Below, piece after piece: positions 12,000 to 22,064 of a stretch of DNA of 64,000 bases. Location: positions 247,333,736-247,397,735 of the forward strand of contig OY294067.1 in the NCBI GenBank assembly GCA_958510875.1, given 5' to 3'. The notes below the pieces were generated by a model. It saw only the letters and a program-made list of their open reading frames with translations, searched no databases and was not told the origin of the DNA. The stretch comes from Endomychus coccineus (taxonomy: Eukaryota > Arthropoda > Insecta > Coleoptera > Endomychidae). The position numbers and the translations under genes were made by a program. Numbering within the stretch: position 1 is the first letter of the stretch; each line of letters starts with the position of its first letter.

Positions 12000-12038
12000 C
12001 CGACGTTTCGCCAATCATCACAGGTGGCATCTTCAGGG
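12000..12038 (-). ncRNA. Hammerhead-like motif, PLE family A
   Basis: On the - strand: CUGAAGA core, an extra U, GCC...GGC stem II with a 13-nt loop, then GAAAC and GUC. Stem III is reduced to the palindrome ACGU, as in PLE hammerheads thought to work as dimers. The unpaired U after A9 and the weak stem I depart from the standard fold. Confidence 0.5.
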
Positions 12039-12105
12039 AAGGGTTGAGACTTGGACTGAAACTTTCAGTTCAGTTCAGTTCAGTTCAGTTCAAGCCTCAA
12101 GCCCG

Positions 12106-12144
12106 CTCTGAAGATGCCACCTGTAACGGTTGGCGAAACGTCGG
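12106..12144 (+). ncRNA. Hammerhead-like motif, PLE family A (second arm)
   Basis: CUGAAGA at 12108-12114, stem II GCC/GGC, GAAAC at 12135-12139 and GUC at 12140-12142. It mirrors the - strand motif of the left arm. The ACGU palindrome spans the stem III position. Confidence 0.5.
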
Positions 12145-12356
12145 CATCAAGTCGTGCTATTGTGACGCGGAATCTATCCGGGAGCCAATTTTTTTTAGCT
12201 TTACACTGTTTATGTGATATTCAAATCTTATGAAATTTATATTTCTTGATATAATCATAACTTTGCATTTAGTTCAATGACTTTTTTTTTACACCAGATA
12301 CATAAGTTATTCCATTCATTTTGTAGGAGTTCACTATTAGTTGAAGATTTATAATA

Positions 12357-13012
12357 ATGTACAATTTGAATCTGCGTCTTCTTCAGGAAGGGGATCCCAC
12401 AACATCGAATATGATGATATCAGGGACAACTATTCCTATGAAGTCTTCCATAACAATGTTCGGGATCACCACCAACAGCACCCTATCATGGGACGATCAC
12501 GTGAGGTCCATTTCGAGAACCAATTCACAAAAGCTTGATTTTCAATTCCGTGCCAAGAGCTACTTTACATCCCAGCAGCTCCTCACAATCTACAAAGCAC
12601 AGATTTGACCTGTCCTGGAGTACTGTTCACATGTTTGGAGTTCGCAAAAATACGCTGAAGCGATATTTGTTTGATTGATGATGTCACACTTACGAGTTCA
12701 TTGACCTCTCTAGAACATCGTAGAAAAGTGGGAGATCTCTCCCTTTCCTACGGATATTTCCATGGTCGGCGTTCATCAGAAATCTCGTCTGTTGTTCCAC
12801 CACGAGAGATTCCAGATAGCCGGACTAGACGAGCTCAAACTAGTCACCACTTCACTTTCGAACTTGGGACTTACCGAACATCTTCCTACCAGACTTAATT
12901 TTTTTATCGAACAGCAAAGTTGCGGTACTCTCCACCTAGTGACGTCTGTCCCTATACTCACAACCTCCAGACCTTCAACACTACCTCGTGTAGTCAAAGA
13001 ATAATGAAAAAA
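12357..13012 (+). pseudogene. Non-LTR RT 3' part (family 1, copy B)
   Basis: The C-terminal (thumb/connection) region of the same family as 2588. It reads NSTLSWDDHVRSISRTNSQK, then FRAKSYFTSQQLLTIYKAQI, a stop where R is expected before PVLEYCSHVW, then LIDDVTLTSSLTSLEHRRKV and GDLSLSYGYFHGRRSSEI. It ends in NLQTF and an A-rich tail near 13005. Several stops and frameshifts are present. No upstream RT motifs remain, so this is a 5'-truncated insertion that later decayed. Confidence 0.8.
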
Positions 13013-13014
13013 AA

Positions 13015-13286
13015 AGGTCATCTCCAAACAATGAGAACTTACAGCATTTGATTGTCAAAGTTATATCATTTATAAGACAAATAAAGAAAACAGGTGTTAA
13101 TTTTCTCCTTAAGGCACACCTGATGTAAAATCAGTTAATTTTGAGTATTTATTGAGAATTTTCATAATCTGAGTACGATTAGTTAAGAAGTCTTTTCTCC
13201 ATTTAAGGAGTGGGCCACGAACACCAAACGTTTCTAACTTATCAACTTTCCATAGAAATTTCAAAACTTCAAAAAACGTATGTAAC
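13015..13286 (-). pseudogene. Non-LTR RT fragment (family 2)
   Basis: On the - strand: KVDKLETFGVRGPLLKWRKD, FLTNRTQIMKILNKYSKL and FTSGVP with a stop where PQG continues. ITLTIKCCKFSLFGDD follows, at the YADD position with the Tyr-Ala replaced. This is the region from after motif A to motif C of a jockey-like RT. The LTR element at 13291 appears to have inserted at its upstream edge. Confidence 0.7.
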
Positions 13287-13290
13287 ATAA

Positions 13291-13536
13291 TGTTGAATGA
13301 GGTGAAGGTCCATAAAGAAAAAGAAGAAGAGCAGTATCAGGAGTACTGAACATAGTAGGGCATTCTGTAACTAAATTATAATCTATGTTCAGGGATCCGG
13401 AATGATCTAGGGAGTTGAATGACGTTAAGAATGAAGAAGGAAGTTTTGGAAGATATTTGATACTGGTGTATTATGAAAATATTGTAATAGTTGAATTGGA
13501 ATTAATAAAGAAGGTTAAATTAGTAAAAGTATAACA
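13291..13536 (+). repeat. 5' LTR
   Basis: It starts TGTTGAATGAGG and ends AAAAGTATAACA. Compared with the 3' LTR it has a short deletion near its start and only a handful of substitutions (for example CAGTATCAGG versus AAGTTTCCGG), so insertion is fairly young. Confidence 0.9.
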
Positions 13537-13554
13537 TTGGTGACAGCGGTGGGG
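13537..13554 (+). other. Primer-binding site
   Basis: TTGGTGACAGCGGTGGGG directly abuts the 5' LTR end, the expected place for the tRNA primer site. The priming tRNA cannot be named without a tRNA comparison. Confidence 0.55.
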
Positions 13555-13559
13555 TACAA

Positions 13560-14860
13560 AAAATACAGACGTGGATACTTCTGGACCTCCAGCATGGTTT
13601 TTGAGAATGGAAGAGGAGAAAGAAAGACGTCGACAGCAGGATGATCGACGTAGGAAGGAAGAAGAAGAGGAGAAGGAACGACGTAGGGAAGAGAAGCGTA
13701 GACAAGCAGATGTATAAATTATGAATTGTCTAATACAAATTCAGGAAACATTTAAGCTAGAGGTAGGACAACTTAATATTAGAGCAACAACAAGAAAATT
13801 TAAAAACTAATTCTGTACAAAAGGTTGTAGATTTAGAAAAACAAATTAAAACTGGAATAGTTAATTTAGAAAGAAAAATCCGAACCCAAGCTTCAGTAAC
13901 TAATTGAAGTTGAGGGTACGACCTCGTCTACTTATATAACCGAACCAGGCCCCATTCAAAGAACAGTTTCTTGAAGCCAGACGAATAAGATCCTGAAGCC
14001 ACCCACGTTTGACGGCCAAATTGCATGGGGAAAATATCGACTCCAATTTGAAGCTGCGGCCAGAGCCAATAGCTGGACCAAGACACAGATGGCTGCTTCA
14101 TTGATAGTGTCGCTTCGCGGGCAGGCAGCAACCGTTTTGCAGTTTCTCCCGCAAGAAGCGCCCAATTATGCGTCTCTTGTACAAGCTTCAGAGGCAAGGT
14201 ATGGTCAACAGCACTTAAAACAGGTATTTCAAAGTCAGTTAAAAGTTCGCAGTCCGAAATCTAATGAGAACCTACAGGAATTCGAGGCCGATATAAGAAG
14301 ATTATTGTATCTGGCGTATCCTCAGGCACCCATAGATTTCCTAGAACAAATCGGCACACAGACATTCGGTGATGGACTACAGGATGTAAAAATGCAGCAA
14401 GCTCTTCGGTTAAGGCATCACAAAACGTTAAATGAAACTCTGATTGCAGCTCAGGAATTTGAAGCAGCAAAAAGTGTATTCACCAAAAATTGTATCAAAA
14501 TCTTTTCGCCCAAGATTGAGAGAAATAAGATTTCAAGAAAACGAAAAGGTAACTTCTACTAGCAACCTACAATCTATGCTCTCACAAATCTTGAATATAC
14601 TCCAAACTGGACTACGAAACCCCCAAAATGAAAGTAGACGATGTTTCAACTGCGGAAGAACCGGACACCTTCAAAGCACTTGTAAAAGTGGAGGCCGTTC
14701 GATGAATAGGAAATCGAGAAACGAAGTCAGAAGGTTGCCTAGATCGACATCCCGAAGCCCTTCCAACACGAAATACCCACAGTGGATATGCATCCCCGAG
14801 AAGTCGGTTTCCCAACACGTAGCCGACATTGGAGCAATAAAAAAAAATTGTATGGCTTAA
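13560..14860 (+). pseudogene. gag: gag (capsid and CCHC knuckle), frameshifted
   Basis: The N-terminal part is highly charged (RRRQQDDRRRKEEEEEKERR), a likely coiled coil. The capsid region opens at 13975 with ILKPPTFDGQIAWGKYRLQF and continues through MAASLIVSLRGQAATVLQFL and LYLAYPQAP to 14562. A +1 change of frame then gives QNESRRCFNCGRTGHLQSTC, a CX2CX4HX4C nucleic-acid knuckle, ending at 14860. At least two frame breaks and stops between the charged segment and the capsid disable it. Composition and order are those of insect Ty3/gypsy Gag. Confidence 0.8.
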
Positions 14861-15073
14861 AAATGGAGTCAGACCTACTTGGCAAGAAGTAGCCAAATAT
14901 GGTGAAAATATAAAGGGGTACTGGGCTGAATGGAATTCCCCATATCTTCACGATGGCCTATTGCATCGGAAATGGGAGAGCCTCGATGGAGTACATATAG
15001 TTCACCAACTCGTAATGCCAAGATGTTGACTTCATCTAGGCCCCAGCAGTCAAGTTATTCAAGACGAATACCT

Positions 15074-15089
15074 AGAGAGGAGGGAGCAA
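15074..15089 (+). other. Polypurine tract
   Basis: AGAGAGGAGGGAGCAA immediately before the 3' LTR, the plus-strand priming site of LTR retrotransposons. Confidence 0.75.
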
Positions 15090-15351
15090 TGTTACGTTGA
15101 ACCTGTACTGGCGAGTAGGTGAAGGTCCATAAAAAAAGAAGAAGAAAAGTTTCCGGAGTACTGAACATAGTAGGGCATTCTGTAACTAAATTATAATCTA
15201 TGTTCAGGGATCCGGAATGATCTAGGGAGTTGATTGACGTTAAGAATGAAGAAGGAAGTTTTGGAAGATATTTGACACTGGTGTATTATGAAAATATTGT
15301 AATAGTTGAATTGGAATTAATAAAGAAGGTTAAATTAGTAAAAGTGTAACA
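15090..15351 (+). repeat. 3' LTR
   Basis: It starts TGTTACGTTGAACC and ends AAAAGTGTAACA, giving the TGTTAC...GTAACA inverted termini that the 5' LTR has partly lost. Confidence 0.9.
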
Positions 15352-15355
15352 ATAA

Positions 15356-15665
15356 TATTAAATAATCAACTCCATATCTATAGTTCACCTTTTGTCATCA
15401 ATTTTATGAATAAACGCCCACCCAAATCATTATCTACCCCCAGACCTCAATGATTGATTTCTAATATTCAAGAACCGGTCGAGGTATCAGGTAAATTTCG
15501 AGTTTGCCTAAAAGTCGTCACACAGAGCTTTCTTTGGTAACAACAGAAAGGAAGAGCGGATGCTGATCATTATGGCTAATTGAATATTGTTTCCAAGCTC
15601 ATAATTATCATATTTTTCGTATTGTACGTGCTCACAAGTAATAGTAATACTTTCCAAAATTTAAA
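15356..15665. other. Unassigned DNA after the LTR element
   Basis: No feature is recognised. The left part may be the remainder of the RT element interrupted by the LTR insertion. Confidence 0.5.
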
Positions 15666-16130
15666 ATGTTCGTGAAAGAAATTATAAGTGAACGCGGAAA
15701 CACCCAAATAATGTACGAAAATTTTAAGTTTTCCAAACATCGATCTTAAACTAATGAAACTGTCTGGAGGAGCATCAAACGGCCTAAATGTAAAATTTAT
15801 GTGTATACCATTGGGAAATCGGGTAGTCTTGCCTTAACAACATTAAAAAATCAACATAGTCACGAACCTGAAAAAAAATTGCTAGACAAGTTCTCAGTGT
15901 TGCCTGCAAAAGAAAAGCAGAAGAAGAACCTACAGAGAGATCAACTAAAATATTGCATAAAGAATAAGCTACACATGGTTTTCCCCCAGAGGTTTCTTCA
16001 GAAACATTGACTTCTCGGGACTTAAGATACATCAAAGAGAATATGTATAATAGACGTCACAAAACATTGCCATCATTGCCTCGCTCTGCCAACGAAGTTT
16101 ATTGTTATCTGCAATAACATTCGTGAAAAG
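15666..16130 (+). pseudogene. FLYWCH zinc-finger / MULE N-terminal fragment
   Basis: From an ATG at 15666 the frame reads MFVKEIISERGNTQIMYENF, a stop after SKHRS, then TNETVWRSIKRPKCKIYVY and LKNQHSHEP. This is the FLYWCH layout (W-R-C...C...H-x-H), but the first Cys of WRC is Ser. A frameshift then leads to LATHGFPPEVSSETLTSRDL and YIKENMYNRRHKTLPSLPRS, the linker found after FLYWCH domains in MULE-related proteins. No transposase domain follows, so it is a fragment. It is a different subfamily from the MULE at 32480. Confidence 0.65.
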
Positions 16131-16790
16131 GAATTTTTTGCAAAAATTATTGTTAGATTTGGAACATCAAAATATAACTAAGGTGAAGTTGGGTAAGTGG
16201 GACCCCCATTTACAACTTTTGAATTTCAAACTTAGATACCTGTTAGTAGTGGTAAGATATAAGTTTGCAAATTTTATGGTATAGAGATCTATTATGTAGG
16301 AACAAAATGTAGTATAATCAACAGTGATAGTCTTTCTGTAGATTTCCTGGCATATTTTTTTTTATTTTGTGCTGTGGCCGACTTACCCAAAATTTTGGGG
16401 TAAGTATGTCAACGTGCGTATTTCAGGCGACATCAACATAATGGCAAAGTACGTGTAACTGGACCATAATTTGATACTTGCTCTTTAATACGCTTTTTCA
16501 GATTGGAGAAATGTTAAATGGTTTTCGAGATATAAGGAAATGTGGAAATATACACTTTTACGTTTGCGAAACTATTTTATTAAGAAATACCTAAAGTACA
16601 TTTTATGTACTTAAGGTTTACAAATGAACAAAATTATCAACAAAAAAAATATTTGGTTACAAAATATTGTCGAATTCTCGAATTCTTCAGCTAAAAAAAT
16701 ATATTCAACAAAAATAAGTAAGTACTATGCTACTTTCGAACTTTTTTAGTGCTTTGCTAAGTAAGTACTGTAGTACTTCAACACTTAAAA

Positions 16791-18720
16791 CTAATGAGGC
16801 ACAATTCTTTGGAATGTGTTCATTGCAGGAACTTTGAATACACCCCTTTTATTCAAGGGGGTAGGTGGTGGAATAACTTTCAAAATTTCTTTCAGAATAT
16901 CATCTCTTTTTGGCCATTTCCATCCTTCAAACTTTCCACTTTTCTCCATATGCTTAATAGTGACTTGATCTGGATCTTCAGGATCTATCTCAATTATCTG
17001 ACCAGGATAATACTGTGCATCGTAAGACACTATTACAAAGTCTTCTGTGAGTACTTTTATGGACGATTCTTCAATGTCTTCTAGATCTGAGTCACTTTCT
17101 GCTTCCTGGATAGATGTATCACTTTCGCTCTCCGAGGATGAGAGCATTACAGTTTTCTTTTTCTTAACGGCCTGTATTTTCTGTTGCTTTTCTTCTTTTC
17201 TTTTTAAAGCAGCAATTTTCTTATTTTCCTTGATTTCCAGTGCCTTCCTTTTCTCTTCCTCTTCTTTTTTTCGTTTCTTGAGATAATCTTTCGTCGTTAT
17301 AATTTCAGAATTGGAGCAAATTCTTTTTTCTTGATGTTGTTGGCTTAGGACATTGAGATGTTGCCCTTTAATGAAAGTCAGGAGAATTTTTTCAAATGAA
17401 TTGGCTTCTGTTGCATCAGGGTTTCGTTGTAAGTTTTCATTTGCATCAATTGAATTGTTCAAATTGTGGTCTTCTTTGGAATAAAGGTTGTCTTTGTCGG
17501 TATTATGGGTTGTCAGGTTCTCGCAAGATGTTTTCGCGTTTGGGTTTAAGTTTTCTTTATTCTCATTTTCAGTATCAGTCACATCTTCATCTTCAATACT
17601 CTGATCGTAAGAGTCAACATTTGACTTGTTGAGTTGATTAGGATTTGGTAGATTTTCCATAACAGCGTTCTGGTTATCGGTAGCTGTTGAATTTTTAGTA
17701 TATTTATATTTTTGATATGCCTTCAAGTCACTAGGCTTGAAAATTTCAGTGTTGATAACATCCTTCGAAAATGGGTATATTCCTGTTGCCTTGAAACCAT
17801 TTTTGATTACTTCGGGTGACAATTTATCATACACCTTGTTCAGAATATTTACAAACATAGCCTTTGGAATCCTTTGTCTTGGATTATGCCTTTGCCATTG
17901 TAAAAGTTCTTTTTCCCACTGGTTCTTCATAGACTTGAAGACAGCAACATCAAGAGGTTGCAACACGTGAGTCGTATGGGGTGGATGGAAACGACAATAT
18001 TTGCCAAATGGTTCAAAGATTGCTTCTTGCCCAGTGCACCAAAAGAAAGGCCACTTTTGTTATTGTATGATGGACATTCCACTCATGTTTCAATTGAAAT
18101 AATTGAACTTGTTTTAGCTAACGAAGTCACCATGACTTCGTTAGCTAAAACAAGTTCAATTATTTCAATTGAAACATGAGTGGAATGTCCATCATACAAT
18201 AACAAAAGTGGCCTTTCTTTTGGTGCACTGGGCAAGAAGCAATCTTTGAACCATTTGGCAAATATTGTCGTTTCCATCCATCCTCGTTTCGAAGCAGCAT
18301 AGAATGTCTTATCATTATCAACTACAATAAGCCAATGTTCTAATATATTCTTTCTTTTAAAAATCACCAAAGGTGGTATTTTTTCACCCGATGCAGAACA
18401 GCAAATCAATATTGATGTGTTTTCACGCCCTGGTGGTTTTATCATTCTCGTGGTTCGTTTTCCTTTTGCCCCTACTATTTTAGTTTCAGTTGGGTCATGG
18501 CAAAAACTTGACTCATCTAGATTGAAGATTTGGTTTGGCTTATCTGACAAATTTGTAATTGTATCAGTTAACTGATCGAAATAGGAATATATTACAAACG
18601 GGTTTATCTGATCCATTCTGGTATACTCTACTCCCTGCTGTTTTTTTAAAGACAACCTATGTCTTTTTCTTATCTTTAACATCTGAGATAGCCCTAGCTA
18701 AAGCCTCCGAGGTATAACGG
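16791..18720 (-). pseudogene. Tigger/pogo-type DDE transposase, split by inversion
   Basis: - strand order: RHRLSLKKQQGVEYTRMDQI, QIFNLDESSFCHDP (first catalytic Asp), IKPPGRENTSILICCSASGE, GWMETTIFAKWF and LLLYDGHSTHVSIEIIELVL (second Asp). A 148-bp inverted copy follows, then PPHTTHVLQPLDVAVFKSMK and an open 391-codon tail to 16791. The tail has IYPFSKDVINTEIF, a Lys/Glu-rich nuclear-localisation-like stretch, an acidic Ser/Asp patch and a C-terminal domain (IVSYDAQYYPGQIIEID). The N-terminal DNA-binding region is missing. About ten codons before PPHTTHV, expected to complete the strand near the third acidic residue, are lost at the inversion. Confidence 0.85.
17982..18280. repeat. Perfect 148-bp inverted duplication, 3-nt spacer
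   Basis: Arms 17982-18129 and 18133-18280 are exact reverse complements around CCA at 18130-18132. Both encode the same transposase segment (METTIFAKWFKDC...LANEV), one on each strand. The natural reading of the gene needs only the right arm (- strand); the left arm is an inverted extra copy. Confidence 0.97.
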
Positions 18721-19249
18721 GATACATCTGCTCCTCTCTCAGTAACTCGATGGTAAATTCAGCCCATCCTGAAAATAATAAATAGTATTGTGGTAAATTG
18801 GCCATATTGGTGGTAAGTGGGCCATAGTGGCCTAGGAGAGTATGACCCACTCTCCCCAAATCCTAAAAATTTGTGGGAAACTGGGCCACCCCTTCCTTAA
18901 CCTATAATTATAATATTGCCATATTGAACATATTGTTATATCAAAATTCAGACTGTATTGTTACCCAAAAATCATACAATATAGGGAACAATTTGTTGCT
19001 TACCTTTTGCAAATACTTTTTTGGTTCTTCGTGCACCGAGTTGTAATCCTTCAAAACAGCTGTTTGGCTTTGACACTTGACAGTTTTAAAAATACCCCAG
19101 GTTTTCCAACTAAAATAGTTGTTGAGGTAATTTTAGGTGTAAAACTGTTACCAACGTTTAATTTTTTTTGTATTTGAGAAATCTGTAACTCAAATAAGAG
19201 CTATGGCCAACATTCCCCAATGGCCCATTTACCTGACATTACCTTATAC

Positions 19250-20645
19250 TCCATTTTGTTAATGTTGTTTCTAATATATATGGACACAATCCATAAAATA
19301 TGTAGTATTATTATATATAGATTGTCAATGTTTTTCATCCGAGTGTGAATAAATAAAGTAAAACCGACCTCACAACTTGGCCGCCTATGGTGGCAAAACA
19401 CCATCGACAAGGTTTAAATTGTATTTTAGATTTTTAAAATCAATAATAATATCGTACACGAATTTTATGTTTACCTGGGTACCGTGTCGAATTTCGAATC
19501 TCCCATTTGATGATTCTTACGTTTAGGTAATCTGAAAATTGACCTTGCTCAAAAAACTTTTATCAATGATATATGTCAGTCGTCAGTTGAGTAGCTATTT
19601 GTCATTGTTTGACTCATTAACACCTGATGAAATCCTCGAGGTCATTCCTTCGGTTTTGAGTCATTAATGATGCCAATATGTTCCTTTTCCTATGTTCCTT
19701 CCAAGTACATACTATTCTCCAAATTGTCAATGACCTCTGAACATTTTTTGGGTTTGGTTATTTCTTTCGTTTACTGTAGTGAATTTTGAATAGATCCACA
19801 ATTGTAGTTTTAAATATTAATATTCAATTATCGCTTATTTTTGGAATAATCACGTACTATTGAATTCAATAGATTAAACTTCTTTTGAAAATACAGGTGC
19901 TTCTGAATTTGTTATGTTGCGCCATAACCAAAGCCCTAGAGACAGTCAAGAAAATTAATTCTCTGATGGAGAACAATAAAAATGAATTTACGACCATTTA
20001 GCTGATTGGATAATACCAATTATAAGAATAACCTAAAAAGTGTCGTAATAAATGGTATGGAAATAAATTGAGATAGTTGAAAGCACTCCAATAACGAAGC
20101 CGGTAACCCGATTCCAATTCCAGCTATCACGAAATCTTGAAGCAGCGATATACCGTTGAAGTTATGAGACTTGGTAAGAGTATTCCCTGGAGAAAAGTCA
20201 TGCCACAATAAATATTTATATATCTTTTCAATTAAGGTTTATTCTAGTAAATGCGTTTTGTATTCTGCTTCCTCACCACTGCGAAGAATTAATTTGAATG
20301 AGAAATAATAGGACAATAAGATTACAAGCTTAGGATAAGAGCGGAAATTTTACAAAAGCGATAGATTCAAACAAAGAGAAAGGGAAGAGACAGAGGAACG
20401 AGCAATAAAAACATTCACTTTCAAACCTCTGGACGCGTGTTACGCTTGTCGCGGCATATTGCATTTGGTCAGCACTTTCCCTGAATTCAAAACCTTAATG
20501 TTCCGAATTTCCTCCGCTCTGTGACAGTTTTACGTCGTGGCGATAATATAAAATCCACAAATTCAATTCAACCAACAAACAACTGAACCACACCACTGAA
20601 AATGAATAGAAATATGTTGAAGTAGAACCTAGACTCCGCCAAAGC
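19250..20645. other. Unassigned DNA; CpG-richer patch at 20330-20640
   Basis: The first kilobase has no recognisable feature apart from a short inverted motif (TGACTCATTAA / TGAGTCATTAATG) near 19610-19660. From 20330 the sequence is less AT-rich, with several CpGs (GGACGCGTGTTACGCTTGTC), and could be an old exon or promoter. No frame or splice signal settles this. Confidence 0.35.
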
Positions 20646-20779
20646 ACATTTTAATATTTATATATCTATTTAATTACACTAGATCAACGGGAGAACCCCC
20701 TTGGAGAGCTTAGGAGTACATGTAATATAATTAATTAAAATTGACTAATATACACAGCTTTACAAATGTCATTTAGGTT

Positions 20780-21715
20780 ACAATAAAATATCTAATAGAG
20801 CCTGGTTGGGAAATTCAATAGATGGATAATTACCATCAGCTTGGGAGGCTAAATATCTTAAGAAACGCGTACTAACGCGCCCTATTTTGTTCATATGAAT
20901 TTTATAATGGGGGTTCCACATAACTGAAGCATATTCGAGCTAGGAACGAACAAATGAATTATATAATATTATTATCGAATCACTATTATTAAATAGGCGG
21001 CAATTCCGGATGATAAAGCCCAGCATTATGTAGGCGCTAGAAGCAAGTGATTCCATGTGAGACGCAAATGACCATTTCACGTCAAACAAAACTCCCAAGT
21101 CTCTGAAACTATAGCAACGAGCAAGGACTGTGTCCCTAAGTTTGTAATTGTAAATAATAGGCGTAATTTTCTTGGTGAAAGTAATTACAGTGTACTTACT
21201 TATACTAAGCTCCAGATGATTGATTACACATCAAGTACTGAGTGCATCCAAGTACTGAGTGTATCCAAGTCATGCTGCAGTGAGATACGACATAAAGAAT
21301 TCTTCACTGGCGAGTAAAGTTTTAAGTCTGCGTAAAGAAGAAAATAACAGTTAAATAAAGAAGAAATGTCGTTGACAAATAGATTGAATAGGAGTGGTCC
21401 AAGTACTGACACTTGAGGTACACCTGAGGAGGCATGAAATGAATACGATTTAAAACTTCTATACTCTACATATTGATATCTATATCACTTAGGTAACAAC
21501 TTAAAAATTCAATCAAATGATTTGTGAATCCAAAGCTAGACATTTTATTCCATAAAGTACTGTGATCCATTTTATCAAATGCCTTAGCAAAGTCGAGGTA
21601 GATACAATCAACCTGGCCACCCTGATCAATAACATCAGCCAAGTATTGACTGTAGCAACCTAAGTTAATAACAGTTGATCTGCCAGGCATGAAATCATGC
21701 TACTCTGGGAATATC
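20780..21715 (-). pseudogene. Non-LTR retrotransposon RT (family 3), broken
   Basis: - strand order: MPGRSTVINLGCYSQYLADV, QVDCIYLDFAKAFDKMDHST (motif A), then a break, SVLGPLLFNLFVNDISSLFN and FLLYADLKLYSPVK (motif C has lost one Asp of YADD). Downstream in pieces: FRDLGVLFDVKWSFASHMES, ASSAYIMLGFIIRNCRLFNN and LEYASVMWNPHYKIHMNKIG. The 3' untranslated part probably reaches about 20650, where the - strand ends in an AT-rich AATTAAATAG...AATATT tail. It is a CR1/jockey-like family distinct from the others here. Confidence 0.8.
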
Positions 21716-21800
21716 TGCAGTTTTACATGATCGGGTTCATAAGATTTGCCTTTTAGCGAAGCTTGAACAGGTAAGTTATTACTTGCATACATGCTTTTCT

Positions 21801-22064
21801 TAGGAACAGATTCTGCATTGAAGTTCGCAATAGCACCTCAACTGTCAACTGTGATTTCCCTAAAGGATCAGTTCTCGGTCATCTGCCATTTTTAGTTCAT
21901 ATCTCTGTTATTCCATACATTCTGAAATCAAGATGCTTGTTTTTCGCGGACGACACCAACTTATATGACAATTCCACCTCGAAGAAAATAATGGGTCAAA
22001 TCGACCAAAATTACCATATGAAATTGCGCCTATCTAGTTTCGTATTTATATCAACCAGCTTATA
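21801..22064 (+). pseudogene. Non-LTR RT fragment, motif B to C (family 4)
   Basis: An uninterrupted frame without its own start: RNRFCIEVRNSTSTVNCDFP, KGSVLGHLPFLVHISVIPYI, then CLFFADDTNLYDNSTSKKI, ending at a stop at 22062-22064. PKGSVLG replaces the usual PQGSVLG, and FADD is an accepted variant of the catalytic YADD. It lies just beside the oppositely oriented RT at 20780 and is probably a separate insertion. Confidence 0.7.

Larger units (their letters stand above)
11920..12195. mobile_element. Two PLE (family A) ends, tail to tail palindrome
   Basis: The left arm (11920-12060, - strand sense) and right arm (12075-12190, + sense) both contain GAAGATGCCACCTGT, GGCGAAACGTCGGCAT, CGTGCTATTGTGACGCGGAA and CTATCCGG. 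The loop holds five TTCAG units. The same block follows the GIY-YIG endonuclease ORF of the PLE at 48890-49447, so both arms are PLE 3' (pLTR) ends in inverted order. The left terminus (TATCCGCGGATG on the - strand) recurs at the decayed copy near 61215. Inverted PLE repeats are known; the coding part is absent. Confidence 0.8.
13291..15351 (+). mobile_element. Ty3/gypsy-type LTR element, deletion derivative
   Basis: Two LTRs (13291-13536 and 15090-15351) are flanked by the 4-bp duplication ATAA (13287-13290, 15352-15355). The 5' LTR is followed by TTGGTGACAGCGGTGGGG at the primer-binding position, and the 3' LTR is preceded by the purine tract AGAGAGGAGGGAGCAA. The interior keeps gag with a zinc knuckle, then passes directly into an integrase N-terminal piece (VRPTWQEVAKYGENIKGYW, then LHRKWESLDGVHIVHQLVMP). 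Protease, RT, RNase H and the integrase core are missing. The element is thus a 2-kb internal-deletion copy that would need proteins in trans. Confidence 0.9.
16185..19245 (-). mobile_element. Tigger/pogo-like transposon, tentative limits
   Basis: The transposase pseudogene is embedded in DNA with repeated motifs of the form GGGTAAGTGGGAC (16192), GGTAAGTGGGCC (about 18810) and, inverted, GGCCCATTTACC (about 19223). These could be diverged terminal and subterminal inverted repeats, giving an element of about 3 kb. Exact ends and a TA target duplication could not be fixed by eye. Confidence 0.35.

Noticed and set aside
11915..12217. 100-codon + strand frame across the PLE palindrome
   Set aside because: It reads through inverted non-coding PLE tails and is a shadow of the repeat.
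17958..18179. + strand frame METTIFAKWFKDC as a separate gene
   Set aside because: It is the inverted copy of the transposase segment, created by the 148-bp duplication.
19625..19670. CTGATGAAATCCTCGAGG on + strand as ribozyme core
   Set aside because: No GAAAC follows at a workable distance.
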